NCBI RefSeq assembly: GCF_901873365.1
Contig: NZ_CABFLM010000067.1
Span: 1 to 16,826 of the forward strand
Reading direction: 5' to 3'
DNA length: 16,826 nucleotides
Source of the DNA: an uncultured Aggregatibacter sp.
GTDB taxonomy: Bacteria > Pseudomonadota > Gammaproteobacteria > Enterobacterales > Pasteurellaceae
Numbering within the stretch: the stretch's first letter is position 1; each line of letters begins with the position of its first letter. Under the pieces are notes generated by a model. It was not told the origin of the DNA and ran no database searches. It was given only the letters and a program-made list of their open reading frames with translations. Shown in pieces: positions 7,742 through 15,534 of the stretch. The position numbers and the translations under genes are program-made.

Positions 7742-7818
7742 TGGCGCACCCGAGAGGATTCGAACCTCTGACCGCTCGGTTCGTAGCCGAGTACTCTATC
7801 CAGCTGAGCTACGGGTGC
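7742..7818 (-). tRNA. tRNA-Arg(ACG), copy 1 of the operon
   Basis: 77 bases with encoded CCA (7742-7744), identical to the other copy apart from the T-stem, AGAGG/CCTCT. Anticodon ACG lies in the loop CTACGAA. It sits 17 bases after tRNA-Ser and 54 bases before the second tRNA-Arg, in the order resembling E. coli serV-argV repeats. Confidence 0.98.
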
Positions 7819-7835
7819 GAGACAAATTAAACAAA

Positions 7836-7929
7836 TGGCGGTGAGAGAGGGATTCGAACCCTCGATGGAGTTTTTGACCCCATACTCCCTTAGCAGGGGA
7901 GCGCCTTCAGCCTGCTCGGCCATCTCACC
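7836..7929 (-). tRNA. tRNA-Ser(GCU)
   Basis: 94 bases with encoded CCA (7836-7838). Acceptor GGTGAGA/TCTCACC, anticodon arm CTCCC-CTGCTAA-GGGAG with anticodon GCT, a long variable arm as expected for class II serine tRNAs (TATGGGGTC...), and T-loop TTCGAAT. It reads AGC/AGU codons. It is first in the tRNA operon, directly behind the promoter at 7950-7977. Confidence 0.98.
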
Positions 7930-7949
7930 ACAATCGGTTTGTGGGCGGT

Positions 7950-7977
7950 ATAATACGGATTTATAATAATAAGTCAA
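7950..7977 (-). promoter_or_regulatory. Promoter of the tRNA operon
   Basis: On the minus strand TTGACT (7972-7977) and TATTAT (7950-7955) are 16 bases apart, about 20 bases before tRNA-Ser. A GC-rich discriminator (ACCGCCC) follows the -10, typical of stringently controlled stable-RNA promoters. Stringent control is inferred from that feature only. Confidence 0.75.
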
Positions 7978-8011
7978 ATTATTTTTTCCGAAAAGTGCTT
8001 GAAATCAAGTT

Positions 8012-8034
8012 AGTTGTGCGATTTCTCGACAACT
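8012..8034 (-). other. Hairpin with GAAA loop after rep
   Basis: Just behind the rep stop, on the minus strand, AGTTGT-CGA and TCG-C-ACAACT form a nine-pair stem with one bulged C and a GAAA tetraloop. No T-run follows, so it is not a standard intrinsic terminator. It may mark the end or processing of the rep transcript before the tRNA promoter. Confidence 0.35.
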
Positions 8035-8054
8035 TCAAGTATCACCTTCGCTAA

Positions 8055-10076
8055 TTATTTCCCGCGTAAAATCGCCCGTAAATTGGCAATATGGCTTTGT
8101 GTTTTCGCTTGTTGCTGTTCGACACTTAACGGCGGTTTATCCCGCTCCCACTGCAAATCGTTTTCCGGCAACTCCAGTAAGAATCGGCTTGGCTCAGGAC
8201 GAATCAATTCGCCAAACTGACGCCGTTCCTTACATAGCGAAAACCACAGATTCTGCTGCGCACGCGTAATGCCCACATACGCCAAACGGCGTTCTTCTTC
8301 CACGTTGTCTTCGTCAATGCTGGTTTGATGCGGCAAAATGCCTTCTTCCATGCCGATTAAAAACACATGCGGAAATTCCAGCCCTTTGGAGGCATGAAGC
8401 GTCATTAATTGTACCTGATCGCTGTCATCTTCCTCTTCGCCGCGTTCTAACATATCGCGCAACGTTAAGCGGGTGACGATTTGGTTCAGATTCATCGGCT
8501 CATTAAATTCATCGCCTTTGAGCATATCAGCAACCCAATCAAACAACGTTGCCACGTTTTTACTCTGCATTTCTGCCGCTTTCGGGCTAGTGGCGTATTC
8601 GTATAAATATTCTTCATAATGTAACGAAGCAAGCATGGAGCGCACGGCGCGTTCAGGTTCGGAACGTTGTATTTCGTCATTCAATTCGACAATCCAACGG
8701 GCGAATTTTTGCAACGCATCATAGGCTTTCGGGGTGACCCGTTGAATCAGCTCAAAATCAAAAATTGCTTCAAATAAGCTGACATGTTTTTCTTGCGCCA
8801 GTGAACCCAATTTTTCCAGTGTTGCCGTACCGATTTCCCGTTTTGGCGTGTTCACAATGCGCAAAAACGCCGCATCATCATCTTGATTCACCACCAAACG
8901 CAAATACGCCATCATGTCCTTAATTTCCGCGCGGGAGAAAAAGGATGTGCCGCCGGAGATTTTGTATGGAATGCGGTTTTGCATCAGAATTTTTTCCAGC
9001 AAGCGCGATTGGTGGTTACCACGATACAAAATGGCATAATCACGATAATGGGTTTTCGCGATAAAACGGTGAGCAATGAGTTCGCCCACGACACGTTCTG
9101 CTTCATGTTCTTCGTTTTTCGCTTCAATAATTTGTAACTTTTCCCCTTCGCCTAAATTGGAAAAGAGTTTTTTGTCGAAAACATGATCATTGTTATCGAT
9201 GAGGATATTGGCGCAATGTAAAATGCGTTGGCTGGAACGGTAATTTTGTTCCAGTTTAATCACCCGTAACGCCGGAAAATCATCGCGTAACCGCACCATA
9301 TTCTGTGGTCGTGCACCACGCCAAGAATAAATAGACTGATCGTCGTCCCCCACTACGGTGAAACGCGCGCGTTCCCCCACTAATAACTTAATCAACTCAT
9401 ATTGGCTGGTGTTAGTGTCTTGGTATTCATCGACCAACAGATAGCGAATTTTCTCCTGCCATTTGGACCGCACTTCTTCGTTTTGTTTGAACAGTAGGGT
9501 CGGCAACATAATCAAATCATCAAAATCCAAGGCATTGTAAGCGCGTAGCTGCTTGTTATAGCGGTCGTAACAATGAGCGAAGGTTTGTTCTTGCTTATCA
9601 CGCGCCAATGCCATTGCTTGTTGCGGGCTACATAAATCATTTTTCCAGTTGGAAATGCGATTGATCAGCGTGCGTAGTAACTCTTTGTCTTCTTGCAATA
9701 GATCGGCGGTGAGCTCTTTTAACAACGCCATTTGATCATGTTCATCAAACAGCGTCATGTTCGCTTTAAAACCTAAGTGCTTATATTCACGCTTAATAAT
9801 GTCAAACCCGAGAGTGTGAAAGGTGGACACAATTAGCCCTTTGGAGGATTCCTTACCGATGGACTGTGCCACACGTTCTTTCATTTCACGTGCGGCTTTA
9901 TTGGTGAAAGTGACGGCGGCGATTTGCTTTGGAAGATAACCGCACTTACCAATCAGGTGAGCGATTTTGTTGATGATGACGCGCGTTTTTCCTGAGCCTG
10001 CCCCTGCCAAAACGAGGCAAGGGCCGGACACATATTCCACGGCTTGTTGTTGTTGCGGATTGAGTTTCATAGTCAT
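8055..10076 (-). CDS. rep: ATP-dependent DNA helicase Rep
   Basis: A 673-residue superfamily 1A 3'-5' helicase, the same length as E. coli Rep, which travels with the replisome and clears protein blocks. Seen in order: Q-motif NPQQQQAVEYV, Walker A GAGSGKT (residues 25-31), motif Ia AAVTFTNKAAREMKERV, motif II VDEYQDTN, motif III VGDDDQSIYSWRGA, motif IV KLEQNYRSS, motif V LMTLHASKGLEFPHVF and motif VI YVGITRAQ. Two starts are possible, ATG at 10076 or at 10070; the second gives MKLNPQQQ, closer to E. coli MRLNPGQQ. Neither has a clear ribosome site. The lipoprotein stop is only three bases upstream, so translational coupling is likely. Two uptake signals lie inside the gene (9467-9475, 9939-9947). 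Confidence 0.99.
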   Translation of the reverse strand: MTMKLNPQQQQAVEYVSGPCLVLAGAGSGKTRVIINKIAHLIGKCGYLPKQIAAVTFTNKAAREMKERVAQSIGKESSKGLIVSTFHTLGFDIIKREYKHLGFKANMTLFDEHDQMALLKELTADLLQEDKELLRTLINRISNWKNDLCSPQQAMALARDKQEQTFAHCYDRYNKQLRAYNALDFDDLIMLPTLLFKQNEEVRSKWQEKIRYLLVDEYQDTNTSQYELIKLLVGERARFTVVGDDDQSIYSWRGARPQNMVRLRDDFPALRVIKLEQNYRSSQRILHCANILIDNNDHVFDKKLFSNLGEGEKLQIIEAKNEEHEAERVVGELIAHRFIAKTHYRDYAILYRGNHQSRLLEKILMQNRIPYKISGGTSFFSRAEIKDMMAYLRLVVNQDDDAAFLRIVNTPKREIGTATLEKLGSLAQEKHVSLFEAIFDFELIQRVTPKAYDALQKFARWIVELNDEIQRSEPERAVRSMLASLHYEEYLYEYATSPKAAEMQSKNVATLFDWVADMLKGDEFNEPMNLNQIVTRLTLRDMLERGEEEDDSDQVQLMTLHASKGLEFPHVFLIGMEEGILPHQTSIDEDNVEEERRLAYVGITRAQQNLWFSLCKERRQFGELIRPEPSRFLLELPENDLQWERDKPPLSVEQQQAKTQSHIANLRAILRGK

Positions 10077-10079
10077 TGA

Positions 10080-10310
10080 TTATTCACTTTGCGACCAGAC
10101 ATAAGGCAAAAGTGCCGTATCCAACAGAAAAGACAACGGCAAATCCAAAATCGGTAAGCCCCAGCGCTTTGCCATCTCGAAATCGTATTTCGTGCCGGCA
10201 TAAGCGCGATAAGGCTCTGTCGGATCCACCAGTTTTACCACAGTGCCACAGGCGCTGGTGGTGAAAAGTGCGGTCGAAAAAAACAGTGTTTTTAGGGGTT
10301 GAAATTTCAT
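10080..10310 (-). CDS. YceK/YidQ-like (DUF1375) lipoprotein
   Basis: A 76-residue predicted lipoprotein. The ATG at 10310 gives MKFQPLKTLFFSTALFTTSAC, a signal sequence ending in a Ser-Ala-Cys lipobox (Thr at -3 is not ideal), with the mature protein starting CGTVVKLVDP. The rest, including YRAYAGTKYDFEMAKRWGLPILDLPLSFLLDTALLPY, fits the small DUF1375 family represented by YceK and YidQ in E. coli. The frame runs open upstream to 10409, but that part crosses the terminator of the preceding gene and precedes the signal peptide, so it is left out. The ribosome site is weak. The stop is three bases from the rep start. An uptake signal (10266-10274) is part of the signal-peptide codons. Function is unknown. 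Confidence 0.85.
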   Translation of the reverse strand: MKFQPLKTLFFSTALFTTSACGTVVKLVDPTEPYRAYAGTKYDFEMAKRWGLPILDLPLSFLLDTALLPYVWSQSE

Positions 10311-10374
10311 AAGCAGGCGAATTTTACACCAAATAGGAAAGGATAGGGCAAGGTTTCCGTAAGATTGCGCAGGC

Positions 10375-10410
10375 AAAAAAATTGCGCCGTTGGTTTTCCT
10401 TCGGCGCAAT
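10375..10410 (-). terminator. Rho-independent terminator of the barrel gene
   Basis: ATTGCGCCG (10381-10389) pairs with CGGCGCAAT (10402-10410) around a 12-base loop; on the minus strand the stem is followed by a T-run (10375-10380). It lies 21 bases after the outer-membrane protein stop. Confidence 0.88.
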
Positions 10411-10430
10411 ATCTTTAAAATGCATTCAAA

Positions 10431-10976
10431 TTAGAAACGATAGGTCGCGCTTGTGCTGAATGTATTGCCTTTAATGTTCGTGCTTTCAAAGCGATGACCG
10501 GTGCGTAAATATTCAACGCCAAGTTCAAAGTTTGGCACAACGGCGGCTTTCACGCCGGCACCGAAACCATAACCTAAGTTTGTGTCGCTTGCACTGTAAC
10601 TGCCATCGTGAGCATAGGCTTTAAATTTCACCACTTCGCCACTGAGTTTCGCATAAGGCAAAATAGACGGTGCGACTTTATAACCTAGCAAATAGCCTAC
10701 GCCTAAACGTCCTCGTTGTTCAAATCGGCCATAAGCGTTGTCTTGTAATTTGGAATCATGCGCTTTTAATTTTCCTTCCACGATACCGACGACATTTTCA
10801 TCAAGTTGAAAACCATAATCAACGATAGCATCAATATTGGCAATACGTTTTGCATCTTCATATTTTGTTGTACCCACGCCAACCCCAACACCTAAATCAG
10901 TGAAATTAACATCGGAGGCGATTGCCGTTGTTGATACGATAGCCGCGCTAAGCGCTAAAAGTGTGAATTTTTTCAT
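10431..10976 (-). CDS. Small outer-membrane beta-barrel protein
   Basis: A 181-residue predicted outer-membrane protein. A Sec signal peptide (MKKFTLLALSAAIVSTTAIA, likely cleaved before Ser-Asp-Val) is followed by alternating strands and ends in TSATYRF, the terminal-phenylalanine signal read by the BAM complex. The length suggests about eight strands, like OmpX/OmpW/Opa-type barrels. Alternating segments such as LGVGVGVGTTKYED, RGRLGVGYLLGYKV and LGYGFGAGVKAAVV fit short barrel strands. It has a strong ribosome site (AGAGGATC), its own promoter and its own terminator, so it forms a single-gene unit. The exact family was not recognised; a role in adhesion or serum resistance would be guesswork. 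Confidence 0.85.
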   Translation of the reverse strand: MKKFTLLALSAAIVSTTAIASDVNFTDLGVGVGVGTTKYEDAKRIANIDAIVDYGFQLDENVVGIVEGKLKAHDSKLQDNAYGRFEQRGRLGVGYLLGYKVAPSILPYAKLSGEVVKFKAYAHDGSYSASDTNLGYGFGAGVKAAVVPNFELGVEYLRTGHRFESTNIKGNTFSTSATYRF

Positions 10977-11011
10977 AAGATCCTCTGCTGGATTGTGTTA
11001 AAAACGACCTG

Positions 11012-11045
11012 AGTATAGGCATTTTCACCGTCAGGATCAAGATCC
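11012..11045 (-). promoter_or_regulatory. Promoter of the barrel gene
   Basis: On the minus strand TTGATC (11035-11040) and TATACT (11012-11017) are exactly 17 bases apart, about 36 bases before the ATG. The -35 lies within a small palindrome, GGATCAAGATCC (11034-11045), which might be an operator, though it is short. Confidence 0.72.
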
Positions 11046-11153
11046 ATCAGCGATTTCACCGATCAGACAAGACAAAGTGCGGTATGTTTTTTCGGTGTTT
11101 TTTAATCCCTTTTTTCAGGGGGATTTCCCCATGCGCCCTTGGCCGATTTTCGC

Positions 11154-11159
11154 TATAAT
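11154..11159 (+). promoter_or_regulatory. polA -10 element
   Basis: A perfect TATAAT lies 33 bases before the chosen polA start. No recognisable -35 is found 16-18 bases upstream, so the promoter may be weak or activator-aided. An uptake signal is at 11075-11083, between this promoter and the divergent barrel promoter. Confidence 0.5.
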
Positions 11160-11192
11160 GCGACAACATTTTATCAACATCATGAGATGATT

Positions 11193-13991
11193 ATGGCTCA
11201 AATTGCTGCAAATCCCCTTGTCCTCGTGGACGGTTCTTCTTATTTATACCGCGCCTTTCACGCTTTTCCTCCGCTTACCAACTCCAACGGTGAACCGACA
11301 GGCGCCATGTATGGTGTGCTGAATATGTTGAAAAGCTTGATTTCTCAGGTGCAGCCAAGCCATATTGCGGTGGTGTTTGATGCCAAAGGCAAAACTTTCC
11401 GCGATGAAATGTTTGAGCAATATAAATCTCACCGTCCGCCGATGCCGGATGATCTGCGTAAACAAATCCAGCCGTTGCACGACATAATCCGCGCCTTGGG
11501 GATTCCGCTGTTGGTGGTGGAAGGCGTCGAAGCGGACGATGTAATCGGCACGCTGGCACGCCAAGCGTCACAAAATGGGCAAAAAGTGCTGATCAGTACC
11601 GGCGACAAAGACATGGCACAGCTGGTGGATGACAACATTATGTTGATTAATACCATGAACAACAGCCTGCTGGATCGTGATGGCGTGATTGAAAAATACG
11701 GCATTCCACCGGAGTTAATTATTGATTACCTGGCATTGATGGGCGATAGCGCCGACAACATTCCCGGTGTGTCCGGTATTGGCGAAAAAACCGCATTAGG
11801 GCTTTTGCAGGGCATCGGTAGCATGGCACAAATTTATGCCAATCTGGATAAAGTCGCCGAACTGCCGATTCGTGGTGCGAAGAAACTCGGTGAAAAATTG
11901 CTTGCTGAAAAAGACATGGCAGATTTGTCCTACGCGTTGGCAACCATCAAAACCGACGTGGCGTTGGCATTTTCCCCGCAAGAACTTGCGCTTAGTGAGA
12001 GCGATAATGACGCCTTAATCGAATATTTCGGGAGGTATGAATTCAAACGCTGGCTAGGCGAGGTGATGAACGGCACCAGTTCCGTAACGCAACCGACGCA
12101 ATCGGTGAAAATTAATCACTATCAAGCGACGCCGGCAGTCAAAACCGATGAAAGTGCGGTTGAAAATGCCGTTAAATTTAACATTGACCGCAGTCGCTAT
12201 GAAAATATTCTAGCTGAAGAGGATTTAGCCCGCTGGGTGGAAAAATTGAGTGCCGAGAAACTGATTGCGGTGGATACGGAAACCGACGGGCTAGATTATA
12301 TGTCTGCCAATTTGGTCGGCGTGTCTTTTGCGTTAGAAAATGGCGAAGCGGCGTATTTACCGTTGCATTTGGATTATCTCGGTGCGCCAAAAACGCTCGA
12401 AAAAAGCACCGCACTTGCTGCACTCAAACCCATTTTAGAGAACCCGAATATCGGTAAAATCGGGCAGAATCTCAAGTTTGATATGACTATTTTCGCCCGC
12501 AACGGCATTGAATTACGGGGCATTGAATTCGACACCATGTTGCTTTCTTACACCTTGGACAGCACCGGTCGACACAACATGGACGACTTAGCGAAGCGTT
12601 ATCTCGGCCACCAAACCATCGGCTTTGAAGACATTGCCGGCAAAGGGAAAAATCAGCTGACATTCAACCAAATCCCACTAGAGCAAGCAGGCGAATACGC
12701 GGCGGAAGATGCCGATGTGACCATGAAATTGCAACAAGTGTTGTGGGAAAAACTTCAGTCGCAACCCAGTTTGGTGGAACTCTATCAGTCCATCGAATTG
12801 CCGTTGCTTGGCGTATTGTCGCGCATGGAGCGTTGTGGTGTGTTGATTGATTCTGATGCGCTGTTCTTGCAGTCCAACGAAATTACCGAAAGATTGACCG
12901 CACTTGAAATGCAGGCGCATGAACTGGCGGGGCAACCGTTCAATTTGGCGTCCACGAAACAGTTGCAAGAAATTCTGTTCGATAAACTCGGCTTGCCGGT
13001 GCTGCAAAAAACCCCGAAAGGCGCGCCGTCCACCAATGAAGACGTGTTGGAGGAACTGGCGTACAGCCACGAATTACCGAAAGTGTTGGTGGAACATCGC
13101 GGTTTGAGCAAACTGAAATCCACGTACACCGACAAATTGCCGCAAATGGTGAACCCGCAAACCGGGCGCGTGCACACCTCTTACCATCAAGCCGTAACGG
13201 CAACAGGACGGCTTTCCTCCAGTGATCCGAATTTGCAGAATATTCCGATTCGTAACGAGGAAGGGCGCCGCATTCGTCAAGCCTTTATTGCCCGTGACGG
13301 TTATAAAATTATTGCCGCCGACTATTCCCAAATCGAGCTGCGTATTATGGCGCATTTGTCCAACGACGCAGGTTTGATTAACGCGTTCGCACAAGGTAAA
13401 GACATTCACCGCTCCACCGCGGCGGAAATTTTCGGTTTGCCGTTGGAACAGGTGACGAGTGAACAACGCCGCAACGCGAAAGCCATTAACTTCGGCTTGA
13501 TTTATGGTATGTCTTCTTTCGGACTTTCCCGTCAGCTTGGGATTTCCCGCGCGGATGCGCAACGCTACATGGATTTGTATTTCCAACGTTACCCGGGCGT
13601 ACAAACCTTTATGCACGACATCCGTGAGAAGGCGAAAGCGCAAGGCTATGTGGAAACGTTATTCGGACGCCGTTTGTATTTGCCGGAAATTAATTCTTCC
13701 AATGCTATGCGTCGCAAAGGCGCGGAACGGGTGGCGATTAACGCACCGATGCAAGGTACCGCCGCTGACATCATCAAACGCGCCATGATTAAACTGGATG
13801 AAATTACACGCGATGATTCAGATATTTACATGATCATGCAGGTGCACGATGAATTGGTATTTGAAGTGCGGTCGGAAAAAATCGCGTTTTTTAGCGATCT
13901 CATCAAACAGCACATGGAAGCCGCCGCCGAACTTGTGGTACCATTGATTGTGGATGTCGGCGTGGGCGAGAATTGGGACGAAGCCCACTAA
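11193..13991 (+). CDS. polA: DNA polymerase I
   Basis: A 932-residue repair and Okazaki-fragment polymerase (E. coli 928). Residues 1 to about 300 form the 5'-3' exonuclease (LVLVDGSSYLYRAF, VEGVEADDVIGTLA, STGDKDMAQLV, GDSADNIPGVSGIG). About 330-520 is the proofreading domain with the metal ligands intact: Asp361/Glu363 in VDTETDG, KFDMTIF, and the AAEDADVTM motif. The polymerase domain has motif A DYSQIELR (Asp710), motif B RRNAKAINFGLIYG and motif C VHDELVF (Asp886). The start was set at MAQIAANPLVLVDG, which aligns with E. coli MVQIPQNPLILVDG and has GAG seven bases upstream; the frame is open 18 codons further. Four uptake signals lie in the gene (12152, 12408, 12897, 13864). No Spot 42-type RNA space follows; the cupin gene starts 15 bases later. 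Confidence 0.99.
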   Translation: MAQIAANPLVLVDGSSYLYRAFHAFPPLTNSNGEPTGAMYGVLNMLKSLISQVQPSHIAVVFDAKGKTFRDEMFEQYKSHRPPMPDDLRKQIQPLHDIIRALGIPLLVVEGVEADDVIGTLARQASQNGQKVLISTGDKDMAQLVDDNIMLINTMNNSLLDRDGVIEKYGIPPELIIDYLALMGDSADNIPGVSGIGEKTALGLLQGIGSMAQIYANLDKVAELPIRGAKKLGEKLLAEKDMADLSYALATIKTDVALAFSPQELALSESDNDALIEYFGRYEFKRWLGEVMNGTSSVTQPTQSVKINHYQATPAVKTDESAVENAVKFNIDRSRYENILAEEDLARWVEKLSAEKLIAVDTETDGLDYMSANLVGVSFALENGEAAYLPLHLDYLGAPKTLEKSTALAALKPILENPNIGKIGQNLKFDMTIFARNGIELRGIEFDTMLLSYTLDSTGRHNMDDLAKRYLGHQTIGFEDIAGKGKNQLTFNQIPLEQAGEYAAEDADVTMKLQQVLWEKLQSQPSLVELYQSIELPLLGVLSRMERCGVLIDSDALFLQSNEITERLTALEMQAHELAGQPFNLASTKQLQEILFDKLGLPVLQKTPKGAPSTNEDVLEELAYSHELPKVLVEHRGLSKLKSTYTDKLPQMVNPQTGRVHTSYHQAVTATGRLSSSDPNLQNIPIRNEEGRRIRQAFIARDGYKIIAADYSQIELRIMAHLSNDAGLINAFAQGKDIHRSTAAEIFGLPLEQVTSEQRRNAKAINFGLIYGMSSFGLSRQLGISRADAQRYMDLYFQRYPGVQTFMHDIREKAKAQGYVETLFGRRLYLPEINSSNAMRRKGAERVAINAPMQGTAADIIKRAMIKLDEITRDDSDIYMIMQVHDELVFEVRSEKIAFFSDLIKQHMEAAAELVVPLIVDVGVGENWDEAH

Positions 13992-14006
13992 GGTTAAGGA
14001 GAGAGC

Positions 14007-14324
14007 ATGGCACACAAAATTATCCGTAGCGCAGATTTTACCGCCACCCGTGCTTGGGGCGGTTTGGATATTGCTGAAATGAATGGCATCAGCGTGCGGT
14101 TACATTGGACGGATGAGCCTTACAAATGGCATATCAATGATGGCGAGGAAGTTTTTGCGGTGATGGACGGCGTAGTGGAAATGCACTACAAAGAGCGCGG
14201 CGAAGCCAAGAGCGTATTGCTAGAAACCGGCGATATTTTCTACGCCGGCATCGGCACCGAACACGTCGCTCACCCGCAAGGCGAAGCACGGATTTTGGTG
14301 ATTGAAAAGGCGGGGAGTATTTGA
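14007..14324 (+). CDS. Small cupin-domain protein
   Basis: A 105-residue single-domain cupin. The first conserved cupin motif is seen in YKWHINDGEEVFAVMDGVVEMHY (residues about 39-61), with His and Glu side chains able to bind a metal. The second is in LETGDIFYAGIGTEHVAHP (about 72-90). Cupins of this size include isomerases, dioxygenases and sensor modules, and the sequence does not decide between them. It starts 15 bases after the polA stop behind a good AAGGAG site, so it is probably cotranscribed with polA. No signal peptide or membrane segment is visible, so it is cytosolic. Substrate unknown. Confidence 0.85.
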   Translation: MAHKIIRSADFTATRAWGGLDIAEMNGISVRLHWTDEPYKWHINDGEEVFAVMDGVVEMHYKERGEAKSVLLETGDIFYAGIGTEHVAHPQGEARILVIEKAGSI

Positions 14325-14555
14325 TTAATAAAGAACTTAAATGTTGCAGAGATATAATAAAATATGACCGCAGAATCCTCCTCCTAAAAGAATTTTTATT
14401 TTACAAAACACCGGCGGACACAAAGTTATCAAATGACATAATTTTCGCATCAGCCATAACGTTTTAGTTTCCCAAGAGAGAAGTCATTGGCAAAAGTGCG
14501 GTAAAACTTAACCGTCTTTTATAGGTTCCAAGATGCAATGAACAAGGAGATCACC

Positions 14556-15167
14556 ATGAAACTTTGGTATTCCACCACAAGTCCCTTTGTGCGCAAAGTG
14601 ATGGCTGTGCTTAAATATCATAAATTGGACGAACAAATTGAATTGTTACGCGTGACATCCGCGTTCGATCCCAATTCGCCACATAACCAAGACAACCCGC
14701 TCGGACGCATTCCGGCGTTACAACTTGATAACGGAGAATGGTTGTTTGGTAGTCTATTAATCAGTGAATATTTCGATTCTATCGGACACAGTAAGTGTTT
14801 ATTTCCACAAGGAGAACAACGTTGGCAGGTGCTGCAGGCGCATTCTTTAGTGGATGGCATTTTAGAAAATACTATTCCAATGCTTGCTGAACGCATGCTT
14901 CGCCCACAGGAAGAATGGTGGACGACACGGCATGAACAACTCACTGAACGTAATTGTCGTAGTTTTATTGAATTGGAAAGGTATCTGACAAAATTTGGTG
15001 AGCAGTTAAATATCGGTACGATAAGTGCCGTCTGTCTTATCGACTGGTGGGTATTTCGTCAAACTCAAATCGGGTTAGATTTAAACAAGCTCTCCCCAAA
15101 TTTAGTAACTTGGGCAGCGCGCATGAACCAGCATTATGATTTTTTAGCAGAGACCAAACCAAGATAA
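14556..15167 (+). CDS. Glutathione S-transferase family protein, YibF-like
   Basis: A 203-residue cytosolic GST-fold protein. The thioredoxin-like domain (residues 1-80) begins MKLWYSTTSPFVRKVMAVLKYH, with the glutathione-site segments NPLGRIPAL and FGSLLISEYFD. An all-helical C-terminal domain follows (about 90-203). Overall layout and the TSPFVRK start are close to E. coli YibF (202 residues). The start at 14556 has AAGGAGATCACC immediately upstream; the frame extends six codons further, but that would pass through the ribosome site. It stands alone: 231 bases from the cupin gene, with an uptake signal at 14494-14502, and is followed by a strong hairpin. Substrate is unknown. Confidence 0.9.
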   Translation: MKLWYSTTSPFVRKVMAVLKYHKLDEQIELLRVTSAFDPNSPHNQDNPLGRIPALQLDNGEWLFGSLLISEYFDSIGHSKCLFPQGEQRWQVLQAHSLVDGILENTIPMLAERMLRPQEEWWTTRHEQLTERNCRSFIELERYLTKFGEQLNIGTISAVCLIDWWVFRQTQIGLDLNKLSPNLVTWAARMNQHYDFLAETKPR

Positions 15168-15200
15168 AACACCCAGGAAAATAACCGCACTTTATGCCAC

Positions 15201-15241
15201 AAAAAAATAACAATCCGCACGTAAATGTGCGGATTGTTATT
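15201..15241 (-). terminator. Long perfect hairpin after the GST gene
   Basis: AATAACAATCCGCAC (15206-15220) and GTGCGGATTGTTATT (15227-15241) are exact 15-bp arms around GTAAAT. On the minus strand the stem is followed by seven Ts (15201-15207), a classic terminator. On the plus strand the T-tract is short (ATTTCT), so termination of the GST transcript is plausible but weaker. The CCGCAC/GTGCGG cores resemble part of the uptake signal, and a full uptake signal lies just upstream at 15184-15192. Confidence 0.75.
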
Positions 15242-15275
15242 TCTAAATCACATATCAATTAACTAAAAGTTCTTG

Positions 15276-15287
15276 GAGTATATACTC
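15276..15287. promoter_or_regulatory. Palindrome before the truncated transporter gene
   Basis: GAGTATATACTC is a perfect 12-base palindrome, 51 bases before the ATG of the YeeE/YedE remnant, and contains a -10-like TATACT (15281-15286). It is likely an operator overlapping a promoter. No good -35 is seen. The binding protein is unknown. Confidence 0.4.
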
Positions 15288-15338
15288 TAAATTCATTAAA
15301 AATACCGCATTCGTTTTTTACTTACTTTAGGAGATCCT

Positions 15339-15455
15339 ATGCTTTTAACAGGGTTATTTTGTGGTATTTTGCTTGGCTTTGTGATGCAACGTGGGAGTTT
15401 TTGTATCTCCAATAGCGCAAGCGTCCACGCTTGTACCAATTTTCCTAAAGATTAA
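15339..15455 (+). pseudogene. Truncated YeeE/YedE-type sulfur transporter, 5' remnant
   Basis: A 38-codon frame starting MLLTGLFCGILLGFVMQRGSFCIS, behind a good ribosome site (TAGGAGATCCT). The first 24 residues match the start of YeeE/YedE (TsuA-like) inner-membrane thiosulfate/sulfur transporters: one hydrophobic helix followed by the characteristic Gln-Arg-Gly-x-Phe-Cys turn. These proteins normally have several hundred residues. Here the frame continues into unrelated residues (NSASVHACTNFPKD) and stops. The homologous part ends near base 15410. An inverted repeat CAAGCGT-CC-ACGCTTG follows at 15420-15435. The gene appears cut by a deletion or insertion at the edge of the AT-rich accessory region. 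Family assignment from a short stretch is moderately sure. Confidence 0.7.
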
Positions 15456-15534
15456 TCAATGAAAACACACCTTACAAAAACCCTATTACGTTAGGATGTC
15501 ATAGTATCCGGTGATTGCGTAATTATGTCATGAA

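Noticed and set aside
7708..7977. 89-residue open frame on the minus strand
   Set aside because: It is a translation of tRNA-Ser and tRNA-Arg genes; the GYEPSGQRFESSRVRH phrase is a well-known tRNA artefact.
10311..10409. N-terminal extension of the lipoprotein frame
   Set aside because: It would cross the upstream gene's terminator and put 33 residues before a normal signal peptide.
13074..13643. 189-residue minus-strand frame inside polA
   Set aside because: Antisense shadow of the conserved polymerase domain; composition is arginine-rich and low in recognisable motifs.
13992..14006. Spot 42 RNA gene after polA
   Set aside because: In E. coli spf follows polA, but here only 15 bases separate polA from the cupin gene, with no room for the RNA.
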